From Cupriavidus pauculus (GTDB taxonomy: Bacteria; Pseudomonadota; Gammaproteobacteria; Burkholderiales; Burkholderiaceae), in assembly GCF_008801835.1 (NCBI RefSeq), contig NZ_VZOW01000023.1, positions 23,790 to 87,789 of the forward strand: a stretch of 64,000 nt of DNA, given 5' to 3'. Numbering within the stretch: position 1 is the stretch's first letter; each line of letters begins with the position of its first letter. Positions 1-8,632 of the stretch are shown piece by piece. The notes beneath the pieces were generated by a model that made no database searches, was not told the DNA's origin, and saw only the letters and a program-made list of their open reading frames with translations. Both the position numbers and the translations under genes were made by a program.

Positions 1-148
1 AGCGCTTCCGTAAAGATGGCCTCAAAAATGGCCTTAAACGTCGTGGCTGTGGCTGGATTTCGGTGGATGTTGCTGGAACGAAAAAAGGAGCTTTCGCTCC
101 TTTTTTCAACGACTTACAGACGTCGATGGAAGTCTGTAGATCTTAAAT
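1..148. other. Gene-free left edge
   Basis: I see no credible coding region here. The short open frames have neither family resemblance nor a convincing ribosome binding site. The only recognisable element is the terminator hairpin at 81-106, which serves the tRNA transcript arriving from the right. Confidence 0.6.
81..106. terminator. Bidirectional intrinsic terminator after tRNA-Gly genes
   Basis: A run of A, then the inverted repeat GGAGC/GCTCC with a small TTTC-type loop, then a run of T. The A and T runs flank the stem on both sides, so it can act in either direction. It lies 43 bases downstream of the 3' end of the first tRNA-Gly on the minus strand, where a tRNA operon terminator is expected. 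Confidence 0.8.
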
Positions 149-224
149 TGGAGCGGGAGACGAGTCTCGAACTCGCGACCTCAACCTTGGCAAGGTTGCG
201 CTCTACCAACTGAGCTACTCCCGC
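149..224 (-). tRNA. tRNA-Gly (anticodon GCC), copy 1
   Basis: Read on the minus strand this is a 76-base cloverleaf starting GCGGGAGTAGCTCAG, with anticodon GCC in the loop CTTGCCAAG, a T-arm with GTTCGAGAC, a complementary acceptor end CTCCCGC, discriminator T and an encoded CCA. It is identical over its full length to the copy at 309-384, and the two are 84 bases apart and probably co-transcribed from the promoter near 395-423. Confidence 0.97.
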
Positions 225-308
225 GTACAACTTTTATTACCGTGGCAGTCTGACTGCCATTCCGCCGATCCAGCCGATACGCTGCCAGATCACCGGATGC
301 TTGCGTCC

Positions 309-384
309 TGGAGCGGGAGACGAGTCTCGAACTCGCGACCTCAACCTTGGCAAGGTTGCGCTCTACCAACTGAGCTACTCCCGC
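309..384 (-). tRNA. tRNA-Gly (anticodon GCC), copy 2
   Basis: Second 76-base tRNA-Gly with the same sequence as copy 1, including the GCC anticodon and encoded CCA. It is the promoter-proximal copy: its 5' end at 384 is 11 bases from the -10 element. tRNA genes downstream of pgsA are common in this family. Confidence 0.97.
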
Positions 385-394
385 AGGGCCCTGC

Positions 395-423
395 ATCTTA
401 CCGAAAAGCAGACTATCGCGCAA
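395..423 (-). promoter_or_regulatory. Sigma-70 promoter for the tRNA-Gly pair
   Basis: On the minus strand TTGCGC (418-423) is followed after exactly 17 bases by TAAGAT (395-400). Transcription would begin just before the tRNA 5' end at 384. Spacing and hexamers fit a housekeeping promoter; this is by eye only. Confidence 0.65.
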
Positions 424-564
424 CTTCTTTTAACTACGCAGCTTTATGCTGGCAATTAACGCTAAGTGCTACTTATCTTGCTGCTTTCGATTTCGTCGTC
501 AGCAGCGAGAACGAGATTATTGCAAAGGACGAACCGGCTCGTCAACAACTTTTTGCAGCAAGAT

Positions 565-1164
565 TCATTTTTGTGCCCGCGCTTCGCCTAGCGCATCGCT
601 GCGCTCGCGAATCTGCGGCCAGGCCAGCTTCATGTAATAGAACATCGACCACAGCGTGAGCACCGCCGCGAGATAGATCATCCAGCCGCCCAGCACCGAA
701 GCGTCGATGCCGAAAAGCGTGTCGTTGAACAGGAGCAGCGGGATCGCAATCATCTGCACCGTGGTCTTGAGCTTGCCGAGAAAATTCACGGCGACGCTCT
801 TGGACGCACCGATCTGAGCCATCCATTCGCGCAGCGCCGAAATCGTGATCTCGCGGCCGATAATGACCAGGGCGATCAGGTCGGCGACACGCCCCAGCGC
901 CAGCAGCGACAACAGCGCCGCGGTGACCATCAGCTTGTCCGCCACGGGATCCAGAAATGCGCCGAACGACGAAGTCTGGTTCCAGCGGCGGGCCAGGAAG
1001 CCATCCAGCCAGTCGGTGACGGCCGCGATAATGAAGAACGATGCCGCCGTCACGTTCTTGGTATGCATTGGCAACCATGCCTCGGGCAGGTAATAGACTC
1101 CCACGACAAGCGGGATCATGGCCACACGAAGCCAGGTCAGCAGGATGGGAATGTTCAGTGGCAT
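565..1164 (-). CDS. pgsA: CDP-diacylglycerol--glycerol-3-phosphate 3-phosphatidyltransferase
   Basis: PgsA makes phosphatidylglycerophosphate from CDP-diacylglycerol and glycerol-3-phosphate, the committed step to phosphatidylglycerol and cardiolipin, in the inner membrane. The 199-residue protein carries the CDP-alcohol phosphatidyltransferase signature D-G-x2-A-R-x8-G-x3-D-x3-D (DWLDGFLARR then GAFLDPVADK), and hydrophobic segments surround it. I chose the ATG at 1164 (MPLNIPILLT), the normal family start; the longer frame upstream has no family likeness. It follows uvrC by 135 bases on the same strand, the usual uvrC-pgsA-tRNA order. Confidence 0.95.
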   Translation of the reverse strand: MPLNIPILLTWLRVAMIPLVVGVYYLPEAWLPMHTKNVTAASFFIIAAVTDWLDGFLARRWNQTSSFGAFLDPVADKLMVTAALLSLLALGRVADLIALVIIGREITISALREWMAQIGASKSVAVNFLGKLKTTVQMIAIPLLLFNDTLFGIDASVLGGWMIYLAAVLTLWSMFYYMKLAWPQIRERSDALGEARAQK

Positions 1165-1299
1165 GGGCAGTACGATTTTGTGCCGAAAATCTGGCCGGTC
1201 CGCGGTGACGTCGCAAGACGAATGGCGCGATTGTCGCCGATTTCTGCTTGAACCCGTAATTTTCAGGGCGAAAGCCGCACGGAACATGCGGCGGGCGCA

Positions 1300-3444
1300 T
1301 CAGTGCAGTTGGCGGTAGATCTCTTCGGCCAGCGTGCGCGAGATGCCTTCCACACTAGCCAGTTCGTCGATGCTGGCGGCCATCACGCCGCGCAGGCCGC
1401 CGAATCGCGTCAGCAGCTTCTGGCGTCGACGCGCGCCGATACCCTCGATCTCTTCCAGCCGGGACGTGTTGCGCGCTTTGGCCCGCTTCGCGCGCATGCC
1501 GGTGATAGCGAATCTGTGCGCTTCGTCGCGGATCTGCGCCACCAGCATCAGCGCAGCGCTGCCCTGCCCGAGTTCCAGCGACGGGCGGCCATCGGCAAAG
1601 ATCAGCGTTTCCAGCCCGACCTTGCGGCCCTCGCCCTTCGCCACCCCCACCAGCAATCCGATATCGAGACCAAGTTCCTCGAACACCTGTCGCGCCACCT
1701 CGACCTGCCCCTTGCCGCCGTCGATCAGCACCACGCGCGGCATGCGCGGCACGCCGTCGCCAGCCCCTTCTCCGTTGGGATCGCCGCCGTCCTCCTGGAT
1801 CTGCTCCACCAGCTTCTGATAGCGACGCGTCAAGACCTGACGCATTGCCGCGTAGTCGTCGCCGGGTGTGATGTCGTTGATATTGAAGCGGCGGTATTCG
1901 CCGTTCTGCATCTCATGGTGATGGAATACGACGCACGACGCCTGCGTGGCCTCGCCAGCCGTGTGGCTGATATCGAAGCACTCGATGCGCAGCATCGCCA
2001 GGTCTTCCATGTCCAGACCGATGGTTTCGGCTAGCGCCCGGGTTCGAGCCTCCTGGCTGCCCTGCTCGGCCAGCCGGCGCGCGAGCGCCAGATTCGCGCC
2101 CTGGGTCGCCATTTCGAGCCACACCTTGCGCTGTCCCTGCGGCTGGCGAACCAGTGCCACCTTGCGCCCCGCCTGCATCGACAGCGCCTCGACCACGGCG
2201 CCATCGGCGGGCAGATGGCTGACGACGATGATTGGCGGCGCAGCCTGGTCAAGGTAGTGCTGAATCATGAAGGCGGACAGCACGCGCGCCGCGATACGGT
2301 CCACCGATAGCGCCACGCTCTCCACCGCGCTGCCCGCGTCGCCGCCGGACGGCTCCGCCGCAGGCACGGGATCCGCGTCCGCCAGCGATCCGGCCGCTTC
2401 GTCACCGGCGTCGTCGCTCTCCTCGACAATCATCGCGGCCTCGTCGGCATGCGCCGGAAAATAGGCCTTGTCGCCGAGATGCCGGCCGCCGCGAACCATG
2501 GCGAGGTTCACGCACGCGCGGCCGCCCTGAACCGCGACAGCAAGGATGTCGATATCGCGCGCCTGTCCCACTTCTTCTACGGCTTGCCGCTTAAGGACCG
2601 TCGACAGCGCGGCAATCTGATCGCGCACCGCAGCGGCCTGCTCGAACTGCAACTGCATCGCGTGGTTTTCCATCTTGCCCTGCAAACCTTCGAGCACTTC
2701 GCTCTCGCGGCCTTGCAGGAACCGCGCGGCGTTACCGACATCGCGCGCGTAATCTTCCTGACTGATCGCGTTGACGCACGGCGCCGTACAGCGATGGATC
2801 TGATGCAGCAGACACGGGCGCGTACGATTGTTGAAGACCGTGTCCTCGCATGTCCGCAACTGGAACACCTTCTGCAGGATCTGCATGGACTCGCGCACGG
2901 CGTGTGCACTGGGGAATGGCCCGAAATACTGGTGCTTGCGATCGGTGGCGCCGCGGTAATACGCCATGCGCGGAAATTTGTGCCCTGTCAGTTTGAGAAA
3001 CGGATAGGACTTGTCGTCGCGAAACAGGATGTTGTAGCGCGGCGCCAGCGCCTTGATGAGATTGTTCTCAAGCAGAAGCGCTTCGGCCTCGGTACGCACC
3101 ACCGTCGTTTCGATGCTGGCGATCTTGCCCACCATCATCGCGATACGCGGCGACAACTGCGTCTTGTTGAAATAGCTCGACACCCGCTTCTTCAAGTCGC
3201 GCGCCTTGCCGACGTAGAGCACCTGACCCTGGGCGTCGATATACCGGTAGACCCCGGGCAACCCCGGCATGCGCGCGAGAATCGGCCGCGGATCGAACTC
3301 CGGCGCATCGGAAGGTTCCGTATCGGCGGTCGCGATATCGGCACGCTCCGGCAAATCGGCAGTCGCTGGCGGATGTGGGAGCGGCTCGGGCGAGGTTGGA
3401 CCAGATACCGGATCGATCGGAGGGGCGGGTTCCTGCACGGGCAT
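1300..3444 (-). CDS. uvrC: UvrABC excinuclease subunit C
   Basis: UvrC makes both incisions around a DNA lesion in nucleotide excision repair after loading by UvrB. In order the 714-residue protein has a GIY-YIG nuclease domain (LPGVYRYID ... LYVGKARDLKKR, about residues 65-95), a UVR motif for UvrB contact (QFEQAAAVRDQI), the RNase H-like C-terminal nuclease (VVLIDGGKGQVEVA) and paired helix-hairpin-helix repeats (LEEIEGIGARRR, LASVEGIS). It is longer than the usual ~610 residues because of a ~60-residue Pro/Ala-rich N-terminus and an acidic Ala/Gly-rich insert at about residues 336-375. The first in-frame ATG is at 3444; a TTG lies further up. Confidence 0.95.
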   Translation of the reverse strand: MPVQEPAPPIDPVSGPTSPEPLPHPPATADLPERADIATADTEPSDAPEFDPRPILARMPGLPGVYRYIDAQGQVLYVGKARDLKKRVSSYFNKTQLSPRIAMMVGKIASIETTVVRTEAEALLLENNLIKALAPRYNILFRDDKSYPFLKLTGHKFPRMAYYRGATDRKHQYFGPFPSAHAVRESMQILQKVFQLRTCEDTVFNNRTRPCLLHQIHRCTAPCVNAISQEDYARDVGNAARFLQGRESEVLEGLQGKMENHAMQLQFEQAAAVRDQIAALSTVLKRQAVEEVGQARDIDILAVAVQGGRACVNLAMVRGGRHLGDKAYFPAHADEAAMIVEESDDAGDEAAGSLADADPVPAAEPSGGDAGSAVESVALSVDRIAARVLSAFMIQHYLDQAAPPIIVVSHLPADGAVVEALSMQAGRKVALVRQPQGQRKVWLEMATQGANLALARRLAEQGSQEARTRALAETIGLDMEDLAMLRIECFDISHTAGEATQASCVVFHHHEMQNGEYRRFNINDITPGDDYAAMRQVLTRRYQKLVEQIQEDGGDPNGEGAGDGVPRMPRVVLIDGGKGQVEVARQVFEELGLDIGLLVGVAKGEGRKVGLETLIFADGRPSLELGQGSAALMLVAQIRDEAHRFAITGMRAKRAKARNTSRLEEIEGIGARRRQKLLTRFGGLRGVMAASIDELASVEGISRTLAEEIYRQLH

Positions 3445-3552
3445 GGAGTCAACTGGACAAATGTGGCACGCCAGACATGGCAAAGCCTAGAATCGCAAGT
3501 TTAGAGCAATTCGTCCGTGAGACCTTTCTGAAAGCGGACCTTCCTCCACGCC

Positions 3553-4704
3553 ATGCCAATCCGCTCCTGGGACATTTTCTGTACTGTCATCGACAACTTC
3601 GGCGATATCGGCGTTTGCTGGCGACTGGCGCGCCAGCTGGCGCAAGAGCACGGCCATGCGGTACGTCTGTGGGTCGACGATCTTGGTAGTTTTGCCCGGC
3701 TTGCGCCCGAGATCGACGTGACACGCCCGTCGCAACGGCTCGGCGGCGTCGAGGTGCACGCCTGGGATCCACAAGGGGGCGCCCCCTTTGACGCCCCGGT
3801 TCCGCATGACGTTGTGATCGAGGCATTTGCGTGCCATCTGCCCGAGCCGTTTCTCGCGGCGATGGCCGCCGCGCCACGCAAGCCGGTCTGGATCAATCTT
3901 GAATATATGAGCGCGGAAGACTGGGTCGCGGAGCATCACGGCATGAACTCGCCGCATCCGAGGCTGCCGCTGGTCAAATACTTCTTCTTCCCGGGATTCG
4001 CCCATGGCACGGGGGGGCTGCTGCGGGAGTCGATGATTGGCGCTTCCCGCGACGCGTTCCGTGATAGCGCGGCCGCGCACGCCACGCTGTGGCATCGCCT
4101 TGGCGTCCAACCGATGCGCGACTCACTGAAGGTGAGCTTGTTTGCCTATACCAATCCGGTCATGACAGCGCTGCTGGAGCAATGGCGCGATGGTTCGACG
4201 CGGATCGAATGCTTCGTGCCCCAGGGCCCGGCTGCCACGCAGATCGAGCAATGGCTTGGCGCGTCGCTCGCGCCCGGGTCGACGCATCACCGCGCGAACC
4301 TCGTCGTGCACGGCATTCCGTTTGTGCGCCAGGAACACTACGACGAGTTGCTGTGGGCGTGCGATGTCAATTTCGTGCGGGGCGAGGATTCCTGCGTGCG
4401 CGCCCACTGGGCCGCGCGGCCGATGATCTGGCAGATCTACCCACAGGATGACAACGCACATCACGTCAAGCTGGACGCGTGGCTGCAGCGTTTTGGCCGC
4501 GCCGGTGTGTCGCCCGAAGCATCCGCGGCACTGACGGCGTTTTCGCACGCCTGGAATGGCTACGGCGCGGCGCCCGACTGGGCGTCGCTGCAGGCACAAT
4601 TGCCAGCGCTGAACGCAGGAATGGACCGCTGGCAGCGGCAATTGCAGCACTTGGGTGACCTCGCGGCGAATCTCGTGGCCTTCAGCGAAAATCAGGTAAA
4701 ATAG
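3553..4704 (+). CDS. earP: EF-P arginine rhamnosyltransferase EarP
   Basis: EarP (DUF2331 family) transfers rhamnose from dTDP-rhamnose to a conserved arginine of elongation factor P. The 383-residue protein begins with the family motif TVIDNFGDIGVCWRLARQ, supplying the D-x3-D pair (D14, D18). A later FVRGEDS motif gives E278, matching the catalytic glutamate known in Pseudomonas and Neisseria EarP. The gene lies directly upstream of efp on the same strand, 124 bases away, and that EF-P carries arginine at the modified position. It is divergent from uvrC, whose start is about 110 bases away. Confidence 0.95.
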   Translation: MPIRSWDIFCTVIDNFGDIGVCWRLARQLAQEHGHAVRLWVDDLGSFARLAPEIDVTRPSQRLGGVEVHAWDPQGGAPFDAPVPHDVVIEAFACHLPEPFLAAMAAAPRKPVWINLEYMSAEDWVAEHHGMNSPHPRLPLVKYFFFPGFAHGTGGLLRESMIGASRDAFRDSAAAHATLWHRLGVQPMRDSLKVSLFAYTNPVMTALLEQWRDGSTRIECFVPQGPAATQIEQWLGASLAPGSTHHRANLVVHGIPFVRQEHYDELLWACDVNFVRGEDSCVRAHWAARPMIWQIYPQDDNAHHVKLDAWLQRFGRAGVSPEASAALTAFSHAWNGYGAAPDWASLQAQLPALNAGMDRWQRQLQHLGDLAANLVAFSENQVK

Positions 4705-4828
4705 CCGGTTGATTTGATGGCGAGCCAAGTTTCATGGCCCAAGAACCTGCTGCCGGCAGCGCGCCTTCGCCATACCGATTCCCGGGCATACACAGATCCC
4801 GGATCTTTTTTTCAGGAAGACATTTCAG

Positions 4829-5389
4829 ATGAAAATCGCACAGGAACTCCGCGTCGGCAACGTGTTCATGATCGGTTCCGACCCGATGGTGGTGCAAAAG
4901 GCCGAGTACAACAAGTCGGGCCGTAACGCAGCTGTCGTCAAGATGAAGTACAAGAACCTGCTGACGGACGCCCCGGGCGAATCCGTCTTCAAGGCCGACG
5001 ACAAGTTCGAGGTGGTTGTGCTGGAGCGCCGCGAGTGCACCTATTCGTACTTCGCCGACCCGATGTACGTGTTCATGGACGCCGACTACAACCAGTACGA
5101 AGTCGAGAAGGACAGCATGGGCGACGCGCTGAACTACCTCGAAGACGGCATGGCTGTGGAAGTGGTGTTCTACAACGACAAGGCCATCTCGGTAGATATG
5201 CCGACCACGCTGGTGCGTGAAATCGTCTACACCGAGCCGGCCGTCAAGGGCGACACGTCGTCGGGCAAGGTCCTCAAGGGCGCCAAGATCAACACCGGTT
5301 TCGAACTGCAAGTACCGCTGTTCTGCAACATCGGCGACAAGATCGAAATCGACACGCGCACCGGCGAATACCGCAGCCGCGCCAACTAA
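4829..5389 (+). CDS. efp: Elongation factor P (arginine-32 type)
   Basis: EF-P binds between the P and E sites of the ribosome and relieves stalling at polyproline stretches. The 186-residue protein has the KOW-like domain I and two OB-fold domains; the domain-I loop reads NKSGRNAAV, placing Arg at position 32 where EarP adds rhamnose. It has no lysine-type loop as in enterobacterial EF-P, consistent with the absence of epmA/epmB nearby. The leader of about 120 bases after earP ends in a GGAAGACATTTCAG ribosome-binding region, and a clean terminator follows. Confidence 0.97.
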   Translation: MKIAQELRVGNVFMIGSDPMVVQKAEYNKSGRNAAVVKMKYKNLLTDAPGESVFKADDKFEVVVLERRECTYSYFADPMYVFMDADYNQYEVEKDSMGDALNYLEDGMAVEVVFYNDKAISVDMPTTLVREIVYTEPAVKGDTSSGKVLKGAKINTGFELQVPLFCNIGDKIEIDTRTGEYRSRAN

Positions 5390-5411
5390 GCTTTAGGGCG
5401 ATCGCGATAAC

Positions 5412-5439
5412 AAGGGCAGCTTCGGCTGCCCTTTGTTTT
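5412..5439 (+). terminator. Intrinsic terminator of efp
   Basis: AAGGGCAGC pairs with GCTGCCCTT around a TTCG tetraloop and is followed by TGTTTTG. It lies 22 bases after the efp stop and between the convergent efp and nagZ, so it may also serve nagZ. Confidence 0.85.
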
Positions 5440-5448
5440 GCCCTTCAT

Positions 5449-6498
5449 TCACGCAATCAGTTCGAGTTCCTTCAGAAGGCGCTGGGCGGCGCGGTACTCG
5501 CCTTCCTGCTGCAGCTTGTTCCAGTCGAGCGGCTTCTTGCGGCCAAACAGCTTGCGGATGCGGCGCTGCGAGGTCTTGTCGATCGACACGTCGAGTTCGC
5601 TCAGCAACTGGTCCGCCCGATCCGGATGATTGCAGATCAGCACCATATCGCAGCCAGCACTCAACGCGCTATGCGCCGCCTGCGTCACGGTTCCCGCCAC
5701 GCTGGCGCCTTCCATGCTCAGATCGTCGCTGAAAATCACGCCTTCAAACCCGAGTTGCGCACGCAGGATGTCCTGCAGCCAGAAGCGCGAAAAGCCTGCC
5801 GGATTCGGGTCGACCTTCGGGTAGATGACGTGCGCCGGCATCACTGATGCTAGCGCCTGCCCCATCCAGTCATACGGGCGGGCGTCATGCGCCAGGATTT
5901 CGTCGAGCGTGCGCTCGTCGACCGGAATCGCCACATGGGAGTCTGCCTCGACGTAGCCGTGTCCCGGGAAATGCTTGCCGCAATTGGCCATGCCAGCCAG
6001 CAGCAGGCCGTGCGTCAAATGATTGGCGAGCATCGTCACCACGCGCGGATCGGCATGAAAGGCGCGATCGCCGATCACGGCGCTGCGCCCGAAGTCCAGA
6101 TCCAACACCGGCGTGAAGCTCAGATCGATATCGCACGCACGCAGCTCGGCCGCCAGCACATAGCCGCAGGCAATCGCCGCCTTGGTGGCCAGCAGCACGT
6201 CACGGTCCCATAACCCGCCCAGCCGCGCCATCGCCGGCAGATGCGTAAATCCATCGGTCTTCGCACGCTGCACGCGGCCACCCTCGTGGTCGATGCAGAT
6301 CAGCACGTCGTCGCGCACTTCGCGAATCGCACGCGTCAGTGCGGTCAGCTGGGCTCGCGATTCGAAATTGCGCGCAAACAGAATCACGCCGCCGGTCAGC
6401 GGATGCGCGATACGGCGCTCGTCTTCAGCGTTGAGCTGCTTGCCGACAACATCGAGCACCACGGGGCCCGGGCGCTTGCCCGACACTTTCTTGTTCAT
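5449..6498 (-). CDS. nagZ: Beta-N-acetylhexosaminidase (muropeptide recycling)
   Basis: NagZ is a cytoplasmic GH3 glycosidase that removes N-acetylglucosamine from anhydromuropeptides during cell-wall recycling. At 349 residues it shows the family signature KHFPGHGYVEADSH, which carries the catalytic His-Asp pair, and the loop IFSDDLSMEGA, which carries the nucleophilic Asp; DHEGGRVQR is the usual substrate-site motif. There is no signal peptide. The ATG at 6498 overlaps the acpS stop (ATGA), so it is probably translationally coupled to acpS as the last gene of the supercluster. Confidence 0.94.
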   Translation of the reverse strand: MNKKVSGKRPGPVVLDVVGKQLNAEDERRIAHPLTGGVILFARNFESRAQLTALTRAIREVRDDVLICIDHEGGRVQRAKTDGFTHLPAMARLGGLWDRDVLLATKAAIACGYVLAAELRACDIDLSFTPVLDLDFGRSAVIGDRAFHADPRVVTMLANHLTHGLLLAGMANCGKHFPGHGYVEADSHVAIPVDERTLDEILAHDARPYDWMGQALASVMPAHVIYPKVDPNPAGFSRFWLQDILRAQLGFEGVIFSDDLSMEGASVAGTVTQAAHSALSAGCDMVLICNHPDRADQLLSELDVSIDKTSQRRIRKLFGRKKPLDWNKLQQEGEYRAAQRLLKELELIA

Positions 6499-6932
6499 AT
6501 CGATTCGGTTGAAACAGGTTCAGATGCCAGACCGGCAGCGCCGATCCGCTCCGCGATCGCGAAGGCAACCGCATATTCATGTTCATCACTGACACTGACG
6601 CGAATGGTGAGTCCGCGTTCCCTCACCCAGTCCGCCAGTTCACCTGTGCACTGCGGGGTGGGCTCGCCGGAGGGCAAGTTCAGTAGCTCCATCGCGCGCC
6701 ATGTCATCGGCCAGCGCATGCCCAGGCCGATCGCCTTGGAAAAGGCTTCCTTTGCCGCGAATCGCGTCGCCAGGAATGCCAGGCCGCGCTTTTCCGAGCG
6801 AGCCTTGCGCGCGTGGTAAATCTTGAGCTCGCGCGGGCCCAGCACCTTTTCGGCGAAGCGTCCGCGCGTGCGATCCATCACGCCCTGCACGCGATCTATC
6901 TGGATGATGTCGGTACCGACGCCGTAAATCAC
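6495..6932 (-). CDS. acpS: Holo-[acyl-carrier-protein] synthase
   Basis: AcpS transfers 4'-phosphopantetheine from CoA to the serine of acyl carrier protein. The 145-residue protein starts VIYGVGTDIIQIDRV, with the metal-binding Asp, and has the second signature FAAKEAFSKAIG. The start is a GTG at 6932: it overlaps the pdxJ stop (GTGA) and gives the family N-terminus, whereas longer frames do not. The pdxJ-acpS-nagZ order with overlaps at both joints suggests tight co-translation. Its substrate ACP is encoded 12.6 kb away at 19541-19780. Confidence 0.94.
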   Translation of the reverse strand: MIYGVGTDIIQIDRVQGVMDRTRGRFAEKVLGPRELKIYHARKARSEKRGLAFLATRFAAKEAFSKAIGLGMRWPMTWRAMELLNLPSGEPTPQCTGELADWVRERGLTIRVSVSDEHEYAVAFAIAERIGAAGLASEPVSTESI

Positions 6933-7711
6933 GCCGATTGTCCAGGGACTGGATAGCGCGTGCCAAGACGCGCCGCAACCATGATGGCCTTCATCTCGCG
7001 CACCGCATTTTGCCAACCGGCAAATACCGCATGGGCGACGATTGCGTGGCCGATGTTCAGTTCCTTGATGCCCGGAAGCGCGGCAATGCGCTGCACGTTG
7101 GTGTAGTGGAGGCCATGACCGGCATTCACGATCAGGCCATGTTTCTGGCCCGCATCGACACCTTCGGCAACCCGCTGGAATTCGGCATCCTGCTCTTGCG
7201 CGTCTTGCGCATCGGCATAGCGACCGGTGTGGATTTCGATGACCGGCGCTTTGCACGCCGCGGCGGCGGCAATTTGCTCGGCATCGGCATCAATGAACAG
7301 CGACACGCGGATACCGGCGTCCGCCAGCTGGCGGCAGGCGGCGCTGACCTGTTCGAAATGGCCGACCACATCGAGGCCGCCCTCGGTCGTCACCTCGGCG
7401 CGCTTTTCTGGAACCAGACAAACGTCCTGCGGCTTGATGCGGCAGGCGATGTCGAGCATTTCGGACGTGATGGCGCATTCGAGATTCATGCGCGTCGCCA
7501 GTTTCGGCCGCAATGCATGTACATCGGCATCGCGAATATGGCGGCGGTCTTCGCGCAGGTGCAGCGTAATCAGGTCGGCGCCCGCTTCCTCTGCCTGGAG
7601 TGCGGCCTGGATCGGATCCGGATAAACCGTGCCGCGCGCATTGCGCAGCGTGGCAACGTGATCGATATTGACGCCAAGGTCGATGACCCCGGGATTCGCG
7701 TGGAAGATCAT
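6929..7711 (-). CDS. pdxJ: Pyridoxine 5'-phosphate synthase
   Basis: PdxJ condenses 3-amino-2-oxopropyl phosphate with deoxyxylulose 5-phosphate to give pyridoxine 5'-phosphate, the last ring-forming step of vitamin B6 synthesis. The 260-residue TIM barrel opens with DLGVNIDHVATLRNARGT, the invariant substrate-binding region, and has VIEIHTGRYAD near the phosphate site. It follows recO by 27 bases, the same recO-pdxJ-acpS order as in E. coli. Confidence 0.96.
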   Translation of the reverse strand: MIFHANPGVIDLGVNIDHVATLRNARGTVYPDPIQAALQAEEAGADLITLHLREDRRHIRDADVHALRPKLATRMNLECAITSEMLDIACRIKPQDVCLVPEKRAEVTTEGGLDVVGHFEQVSAACRQLADAGIRVSLFIDADAEQIAAAAACKAPVIEIHTGRYADAQDAQEQDAEFQRVAEGVDAGQKHGLIVNAGHGLHYTNVQRIAALPGIKELNIGHAIVAHAVFAGWQNAVREMKAIMVAARLGTRYPVPGQSA

Positions 7712-7738
7712 GCCGACTTACTCAAAGGATTTCGGGAA

Positions 7739-8632
7739 TCAAAGGTATTGCAGATCCATCAGGATCTGCCGCGTTTTCAGCGGCTCGCCCTGCAGATAAT
7801 AATGCAGCAGAAACCGCATCAGGGCACGACTTTGCGAGACGGTCTGGGCGCGTGCGTAGTCGTCCTGCGCCATGTCCAGCAAGGTCTGACCCGACACGAC
7901 CGGCCAACTGGACGGATCGCTGCCCTGGGCGCTGCGCACGCCCCGCTCGGGCTGATATACGTAATCGCGCCCCGGCTGCACGCGCTCGCCGGTGTTGGCG
8001 CACTGGTCGAAGGCCACGGCGAATCCGGTTTCCTGCAGCAGCACGCGCTCGAAGCTGCGCAATGCGAGACTGGCCGCCTCGCCGTGCGCCAGGCGCGTGA
8101 GCGTGATCATATAGTGCTTGAACAGTGCTGGATGCGCGTCTTCGCGCGGGCAGAAGCGCAGGATCAGCTCGTTCAGATAAAAGCCGGACAGCAACGCATC
8201 GCCCGCCAATGGCAGCATGCCGCCAACGTACTCGGCCTTGGTCAGCGTCTTGACCTCGCCGCGGCCGGTCCATGACAGGGAAATCGGGTGGAAATGCTGC
8301 AACACCGCGCGTAGCGCCGAATGGGGACGCTTGGCCCCCTTTGCGACCATCGCCATGCGGCCGTGGTCCCGCGTGAACACATCCAGAATCAGACTGGTTT
8401 CGCGATACGGATAGGCGTGCAGGACAAATCCGGTCTCGTTCGTGACGCGCAGTTCGGACCGCGCAGGCACGATCCGCATCGCGCGGTCCATCATCTCGCG
8501 CCCGGCGGCAACCGCTGGATTGAGCGTCGACACCGAACCCGATCCCAGCACTTCAGCCGCTTCCTCGGCAATTGGATCGACGCTGCGCGCACGCGGCGCG
8601 GCAGCGCGGCGCACGTCAGGCATCTTGCTCAC
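7739..8632 (-). CDS. recO: DNA repair protein RecO
   Basis: RecO helps RecR load RecA on SSB-coated single-stranded DNA in the RecFOR pathway. The conserved OB-fold begins near residue 64 (ETGFVLHAYPYRETSLILDVF) and the helical/zinc-type C-terminal part follows, although the usual zinc cysteines are largely missing. About 60 low-complexity residues precede the OB-fold. The GTG at 8632 overlaps the era stop (GTGA); an ATG at 8623 three codons later is an alternative. The family assignment is firm; the exact N-terminus is not. Confidence 0.9.
   Translation of the reverse strand: MSKMPDVRRAAAPRARSVDPIAEEAAEVLGSGSVSTLNPAVAAGREMMDRAMRIVPARSELRVTNETGFVLHAYPYRETSLILDVFTRDHGRMAMVAKGAKRPHSALRAVLQHFHPISLSWTGRGEVKTLTKAEYVGGMLPLAGDALLSGFYLNELILRFCPREDAHPALFKHYMITLTRLAHGEAASLALRSFERVLLQETGFAVAFDQCANTGERVQPGRDYVYQPERGVRSAQGSDPSSWPVVSGQTLLDMAQDDYARAQTVSQSRALMRFLLHYYLQGEPLKTRQILMDLQYL

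Noticed and set aside
149..384. tRNA-Gly pair as an integration site for a mobile element
   Set aside because: Both copies are complete and there is no integrase or foreign gene block beside them.
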